Positions 53,995 to 64,000 of a stretch of DNA of 64,000 bases are shown piece after piece (the first letter of the stretch is position 1; each line of letters starts with the position of its first letter). The position numbers were made by a program, and so were the translations under genes. The notes under the pieces were generated by a model. The model did no database searches. It was not told where the DNA came from and saw only the letters and a program-made list of their open reading frames with translations. The DNA is from Prostheceraeus crozeri (Eukaryota; Platyhelminthes; Polycladida; Euryleptidae). Location of the stretch: assembly GCA_907163375.1 (NCBI GenBank), contig CAJQUW010000515.1, positions 124,001 through 188,000 on the forward strand, given 5' to 3'.

Positions 53995-55792
53995 AGTATA
54001 TCAAATAAAAGAAGGATAAACAACTATTGCAAATCTGAGGGAAGCTTGCGGAATCAATATAAATCGTTGGTTCAGTTGAGATACTAGCACATGTATGAGG
54101 ATAATACTAATCGACGAAAAACATTCTACTGAATACTAGCCTATAGACGCGAGGGATTGTCGATGGTTAATATGTCATCAATGCATCAAAGAAGATGCTG
54201 TAGTAAGCACAGAAAGGTTTACTGCACCGGTGATTATTGTCACAGACCGCCGAATTGCGCAGCTATCTCGAAAGGAACGGGTTCAATCCCTTCTTAGTGC
54301 ATTTTTCATATTTTATTTACTTGGTCGTTGAAGATCAAGATTCTATAAAAATCTGAAAAGCCTGCGATTTCAATGAAATAATAATTCATTTCAACTTGGT
54401 GATGCGACGTCGAGAAAAATTGCCTGTAACTACCATTACAGTCAGTTACTATCTAATGAAAAATTGGTAACAGGTCTTATCTTAGATTCCTTACTAATTC
54501 CTCAGAAATGAGAGTCAAGCTGAATTACCTTTGATAGTCTCTTTATTGTCATTTTTTCACTGCGAGGAGGTGTCTTTTATGCACTTTCTTTTTCACATTG
54601 ACTTCATTAATGATTATCATAAACTATATCCTTTCTAATGATTAGCAAATTGACTGATATCTAAACAAAGGAAGTGATTGAAACATTCATGCCTCTGGAA
54701 CTGATAGTTGTTCTTTCACAGCTTGTCGAGGCAAATTAACAGATTGCCATGTTCAACGCGAGATTTTAACGCCTAATTATTCAGCGAACTCTTATAAAAT
54801 GTAAAACATTCTTCTTTGAATGGAATCACGACATTTTCCAACAATAACTACCAAGAATCAACTGATCAGCTGAGATGTTACTAAGAGCCCATTTTTTCAT
54901 TCAAGAGAATTAGGAGAAGTTATCAAATTTACACTTATTGACAATTTGAATCTTCTTGATCTTGTAGTGCATGAGGTAACTAATTGAGAAAATAAATAAC
55001 TAATTATACTCACAGTACAAACAGTGAGTAAGAATGATTGTTTTCATGGCAAGAATTGCTATCGCTTAATCGACACCAGAAACGCCTTTCACCTCGTATT
55101 TATACGATGTTTCAATTGGAAATGACTTTGAACTTTTAAGATTCGCTGTTTAGGAAGTACTCTCGTATCACAATTCAATGTCTTCAAAAAGCATCAAGCA
55201 GTGATGCGAATTACATGAAATTCGCAGCAGTATTTGCGGTGCTGTGATTTTCATATAGACCAACTCCGTAAACATGAATTATAGAAAAAGTTTTATTTTT
55301 TCAATTTCGAATTAAGTGGGTTAAAGACCTGACCAACTACAGACACTTGTTCTTCATAGCACTTCAAATCGAAGCCTCTATTTTAATAAAAGGTTGAACA
55401 AATTTCTTCCCTAGCAAATGAAGTGAAATTTCGTCTCCGCATCAATTTTATTTGGCCGAATGCACTCAATAGCAGTTCAATAATGGCTTTCGTAGATATT
55501 CATCTGTAACAGAAACTTGTGGAACTGATATCAAGAATAAATGAAAACAATCATAGACACGATAACTAATTAATCCAAGTCTCAGTGATGAAGAAAGAAG
55601 ATTTATTTCTTGAATAATTTCTCTTATTTTAAGCGAGAGAAGCCAATTCTCAGCTGATTTCAAATTTGTCTGTGTCTCATTAAAACCAAATGCCACAGAG
55701 CTTCATACATCGGTACTTAAAAGATGACGGCTTTCTATACACAACAGAATACAGAATTTCTGTATTTCAAACATAGATCTAGTGCGTAGATC
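53995..55792. other. Upstream region of the host-like gene; one dispersed repeat, no other gene
   Basis: Contains the repeat copy at 54,591-54,771 and a B-box-like GGGTTCAATCCC at about 54,280 without a matching A box. No promoter can be named with confidence. Confidence 0.4.
54591..54771 (+). repeat. Dispersed repeat, copy 2 of 2
   Basis: Direct copy of 49,200-49,380 with scattered substitutions. Confidence 0.7.
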
Positions 55793-57543
55793 TATATATG
55801 TAGACGAACAGAAAAACGAACCACCACAATGTCTTTCTCACTTCATTCCACGATTTACCGCGTTGTGACGCCAGAGGTCATCAAAGTTCACGAAATTATG
55901 TAAATCGGTATCATAGATATGGAATGCATATTTAAAATGAGTTCTTTGATCTTTTTGATCTAAATAGGCTTATAACAATTGGTATTGATAAATAAACTTC
56001 TCATAAACAGTGGATACCACGATTTTTGAGATTACGCATTGGTCTACTATGCAGGAAAATAATGCCGAAAGTGCAAAGTATGGAATTAACTGAGAATTCG
56101 TTCGGATTACAAATTACTGTCGCTATAAAATCAATCAACAATAGAGAAATTGTGTCCATTGAATTAAGACGTGACTCGTCATATGACTGACGCTGAACGG
56201 TGGTAGGCAATAGAGATGATTAAGGCTGGTCGGCCTTATAGGACTGTCGTCCGATATTTCAACAGATCCCATAAAACCATTAGGAATTTGTGGATTAAGA
56301 CGAGCAACACGGGCAGTGTGAAACACGGTTGCTGTGCTATCAACCAACGCCAGACAACAGCCTGGGTCGATCGACGCCTTGTGAGAAGAATGGTTCGAGG
56401 TAACCCAGCCATGCCCGCTAGCCTTTCTCGCCTACTATGGAGGGAAAGCAGTAAATTCGGGAATGTCCTGACCGCAACTACAGTTCGACGAGGATTTCGG
56501 GAGGCTGGCTTGCAAGGAAGAATAATGTTACGAGGACCTCATCTACCACAAGCTCATGTTTCCTGTAGAGCATGGGCAATGCAACGGGTGCATTGGAGGC
56601 TGTGTCAATGGAGACGTGTCATCTTCACAGATGAAAGTCGTTTTCGTCTGTTTCGTGCGAACGGAAGGATTCTTGTTTGGCGCGAACCGAAACAGTCTCT
56701 TCTACAGAACCACGGTCAAGTGTCGGAACATCAAGGACCATCATTTCATGCCTGTGGAGGGATCTCCTACGAAGGATCTCCTATCCTCATCTCCTCCCTT
56801 TCATCCAAGAGAAGCATAGTGGCCCATCGGAATGCACTCTCCAGGAAGACAATGCTGCTCCTCATACGGTAGCTGTGGTTGATCAGTTGAAGCAACATAC
56901 GCAGTTGAGGACATTGCGCTGGCCCTCCAAGTCTCCGGATATGAATGCGATCGGGCATGGTTGGAGTCACATGAAGAGGAAGATCCAACAACAGAGTCCT
57001 CCGCCACAGAACTTGGAACTGCTCTCCAGGTAATGAAGAACTGTTGCGATGAAATCCTTACATGATTTCCTGAAACTGCTTGTCTTGAGCATGCCGAGAC
57101 GAGTAAACAGCTTGCTTGCTTCAGGAGGCGGCTACACGCGACAATGACTGTATAAATTGTAAATGTTGTGTAAATAAATAAAAAGTTAAAATCATCTACG
57201 TCTTCCATTCCTACGCTTGTTTACCACAATTCTCAGTTAATTCCATACTTTGCACTTTCGGCATTATTTTCCTGCATAGTAGACCAATGCGTAATCTCAA
57301 AAATCGTGGTGTCCACTGTTTATGAGAAGTTTATTTATCAATACCAATTGTTATAAGCCTATTTAGATCAAAAAGATCAAAGAACTCATTTTAAATATGC
57401 ATTCCATATCTATGATACCGATTTACATAATTTCGTGAACTCTGATGACCTCAGGCGTCACAACGCGTAAATCGTGGAATGAAGTGAGAAAGACATTGCA
57501 AATTCTTTTGGTGGTTCGTTTCCTCTGTTCGTCAGCATATATA
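55793..57543. mobile_element. Tc1-like transposon with roughly 310-bp terminal inverted repeats
   Basis: Left repeat 55,793-56,098 and right repeat 57,229-57,543 are inverted copies with one short indel (CAAATTCTTTTG is present only on the right). The outer ends read TATATATG then GACGAACAG. Such long repeats are found in the IR/DR group of Tc1-like elements. The interior holds a broken transposase on the plus strand. The size, about 1.75 kb, is normal for the group. Confidence 0.85.
56216..57033 (+). pseudogene. Tc1-like transposase, frameshifted, catalytic Glu lost
   Basis: Frame 56,216-56,872 has AGRPYRTVVRYFNRSHKTIR (helix-turn-helix), ATTVRRGFREAGLQGR, and VIFTDESRFRLF with the first Asp. 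The reading then moves to the frame ending at 57,033, which has LQEDNAAPHT with the second Asp and RWPSKSPDMNAIGHGW, where the expected Glu after Ile is Gly. The part between first and second Asp is shortened. A final basic RKIQQQ segment ends early. The enzyme cannot work. Confidence 0.8.
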
Positions 57544-59085
57544 CTTTTAACGTAAACTGACTAATTCCCAGAAAAATGCAAGTCTCCTCCATGTACAACG
57601 TGTCTCCAGTGCCAAATGCAAGCGATATTGGAGAATGCGTTGTGATTCATAGTGCTTTATGCTGAATATCCGAAATCTCCAATTATTCAAAAAAAATGAA
57701 AGAGATTGTTGTTGAGTTCTGTGCTGACCCCTGATCAAAGAGCGCCTGCAAACTAACCCTTACTGTACAAGCACATGTGAGACTTTGAAGCTACAGGAAT
57801 CGTTATTTGATTGATTTATTAATAGATGAATCAATTTTAATTGGCGTTAACGTTTGATTATTCAGAAGGACATATCAACTGAACTCTTCGAAGTTCTGAT
57901 CTAAGACATGACAACTTTGCTTTTGGGCATTTGTGAGTGACCAAATCTACAGTACAATAGCTTAACTTACTAGCATCACAATGGGCTTTCAAGAATACGT
58001 GAACGTGTAAACTATCAAAAGATAGTCATAAAAAGGATGTGAGAAATAAGTAAATTAAGAAAAGAAAATGACAATTCATTTTGAATCTTACTTTCTGGTA
58101 AAAATAAAAATGAATTGAATTGCTATGAATTCTTCATTTATCAATAAATAGCGTACTTCTCTAACAGAGCCGCGCGTGGATAATAAATCAACGGACTTTT
58201 ATGTCCACTTATTTGAAGCCGATTTCATGGAACACTGGTGAATCAGATTCTTATTTTTCATTGATAAATTTCAAAATGTCAATACATTCATTGCCACCTG
58301 GATCCAAATTACAAACTGGTGCATGAAAGCTTGAAAACAGCATGAAACACCTATGATTGTCGGGAAATCTTTATTATCAAAAACATCACGCTGAATTATC
58401 TGCACTATAACACAGACAATTGTAAAAAACAAAATTGCTTTCCTCTTTACAATAGATCATAATTCTAATTTCTCTTTGTTGAATTCCTCTTTTTGCAAGT
58501 TAGCCTCACAGTTCAGTGATTCATGATTTGTGATGATGGTGATTCACGTTTCATGGTGATTCAAATTTGTGATTCATCATCGCCGGCATGATCTTGCTCT
58601 GTGTCATTTAAAGAGGAAGAAACAACTATCCTGTTCGATACCCACCGCCTAAAAAATCATCCACACAATTCCATAAAGGGATCTGCAGCATATACCCGGT
58701 AGCTATGATCCAAGTAATCGCTAAATTCATTGATAAACCAACACTGTCTGTGACAATTTTTCCCATAATTTAAAATACTGAAAGTCATATAAGCGCGGAT
58801 TTTGCTAAGCCATACATCATAGATCATTATAGGCTTACCTGAACCCATTTTTAGTAATCATTGTTGCATCAATTATCAATCATTTCCGATGAAAGTTTAT
58901 CAAATGTCGCTTTAAGTTGGATGCATGCGACTCGACTCCTTCCATCTTGTTGATGTGTGCTTCACACGGTTTTTCTACAGTCTCTACCAGGCAAGAAATC
59001 CCCATCCTTCTCCAAAAAATGCGAGTACAATTTTGATTTTAATATAACCTTTGGAGGAGCCATCATACACGATTAACATAAGGGT
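57544..59085. other. No gene seen
   Basis: Short ORFs only. A GTGATTCA-rich patch lies at about 58,515-58,580. Confidence 0.45.
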
Positions 59086-60132
59086 ATAATAATAATAATA
59101 TCTTTATTAGTCCACTGCTAAGTACATAGAATCGGTCAACGTTACACAATGAACACGATGACAATATGAAAGGCAAAAAAGAAATGCAATGCAAGCTCAC
59201 TCAACAAAGGAATAAAAGTAAGACACTAAAAAACTATTTACAATACTTGATAAACGAATTACAGAAGCGAGAAGTTTTGGCAAAAGGTGGATACAACATG
59301 GATTGTGATCTAGTGCAAACTCTTTGAGATGGCCTCATCTCGAACATATCCCTGAGAGGGTGGTCAAGCGATTTCAAAATGCAGCTGAACAGTTTACTAC
59401 ATGCCTGATTTGCCGATGAAATAAGGGGAGCATCATTGGACAAGTCAATGATTCGAAAAACTCGGCTTTGAACGCGTTCGAGATCAGACAACAGGTATTG
59501 AGACAAATTGCAAAAACAAGCGAAGGAATAAAGTAACACAGAGCGAATGAATGAAATGTAACACTCAACAATGAGATTTTGTCACAGCCACAGCAACGGA
59601 GGTTTCTAATGGTAAAAATCCTTCTAGAAGCCTTTCTTATCACCTATCTGACATGGTCATTCCATTTCAAATTGCTCGAAAAAATGACACCTAAGTACAA
59701 AAAGGAATGAACTTGCTTCAGAACAGTGTCATCAGAGACACAAACAGGTGACAGTGTTAATCTCGACTTAGTGATGACATCCATCAACAGGCATTTGTTT
59801 TCATTTACAGGGAGAGATACAGAATTAGACCAAATGACAAGATTGCGCTATTCAAGTTGGAGGCCATCATCCGATGAATGTCTAACAAAATGAAGGAAAA
59901 GGAAATCATCAGCGTATTTTATCAACGAAGTGTTCTTGCAGACTGGTGTCAGGTTGTAGACGGCAAGCACAAAGAGGATAGGACCAAGAACGCTTCCTTG
60001 GGGAACTCCGCTTGTCACAGTGATCCAATCCGAATGCATGTCACTACACAAAACTCGTTGAGATCTGTTTGATAGGAAACTACAGAACCATCTAACTACA
60101 AAAACAGGGAGGGTAAGAGGTAATGGTCTCAA
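59086..60132 (-). pseudogene. Degraded LINE reverse transcriptase 3' part
   Basis: Minus-strand frames read VTSGVPQGSVLGPILF and IKYADDFLFLHF (60,132-59,848), then ASRRIFTIRNLRCCG and a C-terminal piece FACFCNLSQYLLSDLERVQ to FIKYCK (59,539-59,234). The text parallels the intact element at 42-44.7 kb, for example LFALSTDSLTPVC there against LFVLAVYNLTPVC here, so they are one family. The tail is (TAA)n at 59,086-59,101. Frameshifts break it. Confidence 0.78.
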
Positions 60133-62066
60133 ATAAACAGTATTTCATTTTTGTCTCTGATGTGACCTTTGGTGCGTAGGTGTGATCGAGGCTAGGAAGG
60201 CTTGTTTTCTCTACTAAATCATCGAGTGAAGAGACAATCCTTTTTCACTATCACGGTTCATTCCCTCGACTATTACAAGCTTTGCATGCACTGCTGTATC
60301 TGTACTTTTGTTTGACGGAGAAAGTTGACATCAAGACAGTGACAGCCATATGCACAGGGATAATTAATTTGTTTGTATTATATTTCGGGTCTAGTTATAA
60401 TTCGGAGTCCGGAATCCTATTATTTGAAAGGACTCCGACTCCGACTGCAGCAAAAATGATAGGACTCTGGGACTCCTACTACGCATCCCTGGTATGAAGT
60501 TTTCGCCTCAACGGAAGTACTTATTCGACATGAAACTCGATCATGCAGAGACTCACACCTCGTGTCTGGACATTTTTCATGCACATCCAATAGTCTACAT
60601 CTCCCGTGGATGCTGTATTATCTACTTTTGTCAGCAGGACGCGGTGCGCGCGCATACTCCTCTATTGTCTAGGTAAACAAAGATATCAAGGCCATCAGCT
60701 GGAGGGCGTCTGTCAGCTTCTCGGCTACTGTCTCGGAATCTTCCGTCAATTATTCATTGCAAATGTAAGAAATCAGCAGTGATTATCAAACAGTAATAAA
60801 AATCAATTAATTGCTTGGCAATTTCAATTTCAATTAACCATTTGAAAACACCAATGAAATTGCAATCAATTTGTGATAATTCGTGATTACTAGAGAACAA
60901 ATATTCGATCGAAACCTTGAGATGCGTTCTATTCGTAACCGTTGCACAGGTTTGACGCAGACTTCGGCAATGAAAAGAACTCTCCTGACATTTTTCTCAT
61001 CCTTTTGTAACATGTGAATTACCATGTTTCCTTGAACGAAAAATGATTACGTGTAGAGACAAAAATTACTGATTTTGATCAAAGAACTTTTTCACATTTG
61101 CCATTTCATTATCAACTCGATTGACGGGGAAGCTGTCATTTTTAAACATAATTGCGTAGTGAAATCTAAAATTGTCGATTGTTGAGTTTGTTTAATTCAC
61201 ATCCAGATTACGTAATGATCACATTCTTTTTGACTTGGATTGAAGATTCACGCTCTTTCCTTATGCTGTAGAAAAGGAATCAAAGGAAATACAAGATGAG
61301 GATTCCTGTAATTATTTTCTTTCATAAAGAGAAGATTATGAATAACTTGAAAAAGCAATATCCTAATGAAATGACGTTAGTCTAATAATCAAAATTTGAT
61401 GTCATCTAGTATTGACTTATATTTTATACTCTCACTAAATCTATTCAAGAGATTTTAGAGAACATAGCAGTCAGCGCATTTCTACATTGCCCCCACTCTG
61501 TCTGGGGGGAGGGACCCTATAAACTTGCTAATATTGTTGCAAGACTATTCTGTGATTCTGTGCCTTTTCGTGACATTCAGTGTCTACGCCTGATAAACAC
61601 TTCAAATCTTGCAATTTGAATTATATTGAATTTAAAATTAATGAATTAATCATATTTGAAAAATATTGCAAAACTTTTGCAATTTCTTGCAAAATGAAGC
61701 ATCTCAATCAATTAAAATTACTTATAGACCATTGGAAAAGTGCATATGGAGCTATAACTAGCATATTCATCTACAAATGCATCTATGTCATTATTATTTG
61801 ATAGCGATAACCTTTAAGACCAGGGATAGTGCAAGCTTACTCAGCTCAAATAAACTAATATCAAAATTCTCTCTGAGCAGCATTATTGTTAACTTTAAAG
61901 AGTTAAGACAAATTCGTCTATGTAGCCGAGGCTGCTTGGTTGATAACTCGACGAGTTAATTTGATACTTATATTTCGGCTGCCACAGCCCTTTTCAAAGT
62001 ATAGAGTAGAAAAGATTTGCAAATGGAGTACAAAGCTATATAAAAATGTTTTCAAAAATCAAAATG
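60133..62066. other. No gene seen; one solitary hAT-like end
   Basis: At about 60,400-60,491 a GGACTCCGACTCC stretch ends in CATCCCTG, like the right end of the 27,846-29,509 element. GTCTGGGGGGAGGGACCC at about 61,500 may be transposon debris. About 61,940-62,066 is the 3' flank of the Penelope fragment. Confidence 0.45.
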
Positions 62067-63026
62067 TCATGTATATACCACTGTACAGATATCTTGTCCT
62101 TCATCACGCCTGTTCAGGTCAGGTTGGGCTGTCTTGATTATGAGTGCCTCTTTGAAACGAAGATCTACTGCGTCTTTAGCATGTGACACGCTGAGGCTGC
62201 CAATGGCGGATTTGTTGTAAAATAAGTGCTCTCGAATTCTTGTGTGTAAGGGACGCACTGTACTTCTAATGTAGACAGAACCGCATGAACATTGGATCTT
62301 ATATACCACCATTTTTCTGCCACAGTTGTCATTTTTCGTAGGACAGTTCTTCATTGTGCACGTTTGTTTCAGTTTTGGTTTCTTGAGTTTTTGTTGTAAT
62401 GTTTTCGAGCGATGATAAAGGCGAATGTTTATTTTCTCATGCTGAAAAGCTCTTTTAATATTTCTGTTGACATAATCTGACACAAATGGGACTGACATGT
62501 AGAACGTGGGATAATTGTTCATATTTTTGCGCCTTCTCTTGGAATTTGTTTTGGTTACACTTTTGATGAATTGATTGTCATAATAAAGTATTCGCTCAAA
62601 CTCAGTCAGTGTTCTATCTTCATCTTTCTGTACTGTGGACCTTTCACGTATTCGCTTCACTTCATTTTTGATGGTTGATTCTTTCATTGCAGTTGGTAAA
62701 CTTGATTTGGAATTCATGAAAATGTTCTTCTTTGCCTGCTTCTTATAAAAGGTGAATTTTGGTTGGCTGCTATCTAGATCAACTGTGAAATCAAGAAGGC
62801 TCAATGTCTTGTTTGACTTCGGCAATTCCAGTTCAAATTTGATGTCAGGATGCTGTTCGTTTAAAAAGTTCAAAAGTTCTCTTGCGTCTGATTCGTTTCT
62901 AACCAGACTGAAGCAATCATCAACGTATCGAGCAAATAATTTGCAATGAGGAAAAGATTGTAATGCTTTCTTTTCGATTGTGTCTAAGAATAGGATGGCG
63001 AGAAGTCCGGAGATACTGGATCCCAT
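62067..63026 (-). pseudogene. Penelope-like RT/endonuclease, 5'-truncated
   Basis: The 319-codon open frame begins at the RT motif MGSSISGLLAILFLD, then LFARYVDDCFSLV (catalytic Asp pair), LSLLDFTVDL and TFYKKQAKKNIFMNSKSSLP. After a basic linker (KTNSKRRRKN) it reads VVYKIQCSCGSVYIRSTVRP and TRIREHLF, a GIY-YIG nuclease in which the Gly of YIG is Arg. Only the fingers part of the RT is missing: an in-frame TAA lies upstream near 63,078. The C-terminus ends AQPDLNRRDEGQDI, as expected. It is an open but probably inactive fragment. Confidence 0.82.
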
Positions 63027-63448
63027 CGGTAGACCTTTGATTTGTTGAGATTGGTCATTGATTTGTTGATTTTTGCCTTATCTCTGGTTTTGGTGCTCCG
63101 CTTTTCCACGAGTTTGTCTCTATCTGATCATCGTGCTTCGCGTCATATTCTTACTTCGCTAACTATTCACATCGGATTTGTAATCCTTCAGTGTCACCAA
63201 ATATCCTCTTCACACTCTGAATTGTAGTTATCGACTTCTGTCGAGTGCTGTGGTCACGTTCACAATTTCAGTGCACGCATTGCACAGGATTTCGTGATTC
63301 CCGGAATCGGAATCCAAAGTGACAGCTGATTGGCTGTTGTGTGGGTAGTCTGGTGGTGTCAAGGTTCGGTTACAGAGTGCGAGGTACGGGCGTCAATTTT
63401 GCTGCGCAGCATTAAATCTTTTTTCAACTCAGCATCTCATTGTTGATC

Positions 63449-64000
63449 ATGCCACGTAACGCATCGTTATCATCAAGCGCAACAAATTCTCCAAACATTG
63501 AAAAGGTTACTTTTGATGAGGTTAGGAAGATGTCTTTCTCACAACTAAACAAAATGACTAAGTCACAGTTATGTTCTGCTTTAAAAGATGCTATGACAGC
63601 CCTTGAGAACATTGACTTGTCCCGCACTTTAGATCCTTGTGAAGTGAAAACAGCTGTTGTAGATGCTGTAAGTGAAATCAAGAGTGACCTTCTCAAGGAA
63701 AGTAAGGTTCTTATTGCTGAGGCCGAAGAGAATTTGAATGCTAAGATTGACTCCATCAACGCGAGAATTGACAGCATTCAATTCAATGTGCAAGATGACA
63801 TCATAAATGAGCTACAAGACCGAGAGCTTCGTAAAAGTAATGTACTGTTCTTTGGTATTCCGGAATGCCATACAGATGGACCTGAGCAGAAGGACTTCGA
63901 TAAGAGGCATCTAGACAGTATTTTGTCATCTTTGAGTGAAAATGGTGCTTCTAGTGATCATCATTTCCGCCGTTTCTTCCGCATAGGTGTCAAAGGGTCG
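63449..64000 (+). CDS. Non-LTR retrotransposon ORF1, running off the right edge
   Basis: From ATG 63,449 the frame stays open for 184 codons to the window end. The first part is Ser/Asn-rich, followed by a long amphipathic helix (KESKVLIAEAEENLNAKIDS, INARIDSIQ) likely to form a coiled coil. Then come ELQDRELRKSNVLFFGIPE and FRRFFRIGVKG, the pattern of ORF1 proteins of CR1/Jockey-like elements that bind the element RNA. The preceding bases (about 63,100-63,448) would be its 5' UTR. It could start a full-length LINE continuing to the right. Confidence 0.65.
   Translation, partial: MPRNASLSSSATNSPNIEKVTFDEVRKMSFSQLNKMTKSQLCSALKDAMTALENIDLSRTLDPCEVKTAVVDAVSEIKSDLLKESKVLIAEAEENLNAKIDSINARIDSIQFNVQDDIINELQDRELRKSNVLFFGIPECHTDGPEQKDFDKRHLDSILSSLSENGASSDHHFRRFFRIGVKGS

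Noticed and set aside
54240..54300. tRNA-like B box GGGTTCAATCCC
   Set aside because: No A box at the right distance and no cloverleaf pairing.
61970..62010. Hammerhead-like text near the end of the Penelope fragment
   Set aside because: Only a GAAA-like piece and a small stem are visible; the CUGANGA core is not intact.
63424..63777. 117-codon minus-strand frame
   Set aside because: Antisense shadow of the ORF1 frame that stays open on the plus strand.

Overview
The window looks like AT-rich nuclear DNA of an invertebrate animal. It holds several non-LTR retrotransposons, Penelope-like elements with GIY-YIG endonucleases, tRNA-derived SINE heads, hAT and Tc1 DNA transposons, short foldback elements, and only two candidate host exons. 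The phylum cannot be told from the sequence.

Positions 1 to about 11,050 are the right part of a virus-like transposon of the Maverick/Polinton/adintovirus kind. A packed minus-strand block (10,655 down to 1,395) encodes, in transcription order: a split UBA plus RING protein resembling the C-terminus of IAPs, two unknown proteins (175 and 244 aa) with a small GGGG-containing basic protein between them, an FtsK/HerA-type packaging ATPase, a conserved Maverick-type protein, an rve integrase with a chromodomain (frame-broken), a jelly-roll-like protein, a very basic core-like protein (in-frame TAG near its start), an F54H12.2-like candidate major capsid protein, and an adenain-type cysteine protease. 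A short plus-strand block (1 to 1,244) holds the tail of a gene entering from the left, three hairpins with compensating stem changes, an unknown ORF, and an overlapping 187-aa ORF that reads as a two-repeat TATA-binding-protein-like fold. TATATAAG-type boxes precede the 244-aa, 175-aa and UBA genes but are not obvious before the capsid genes, which suggests early and late classes. No DNA polymerase B is in view; it may lie to the left.

From 11.9 to 33 kb there is mostly non-coding DNA with transposon layers: a hAT-like element (11,895-14,404) holding a second element with a TCTAA duplication (12,042-13,897), a TTAA-flanked MITE (16,916-17,341), a hAT element with a perfect 8-bp duplication (25,787-27,622), a CAGGGATG-ended element enclosing a broken Penelope element (27,846-29,509), SINE heads and a foldback. 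One candidate host exon lies at 30,159-30,367.

From 33 to 64 kb there are two larger non-LTR retrotransposons (33.2-36.6 kb, broken and interrupted by a foldback; 42.1-44.9 kb, long open frame), smaller LINE pieces, a 256-264-bp hAT MITE family with three perfect 8-bp duplications, two dead Tc1 transposases (one inside roughly 310-bp terminal inverted repeats), three more Penelope remnants (one between perfect 56-bp inverted repeats, one as an inverted duplication), a candidate host first coding exon (53,332-53,994) and the start of a non-LTR ORF1 running off the right edge (63,449-64,000).
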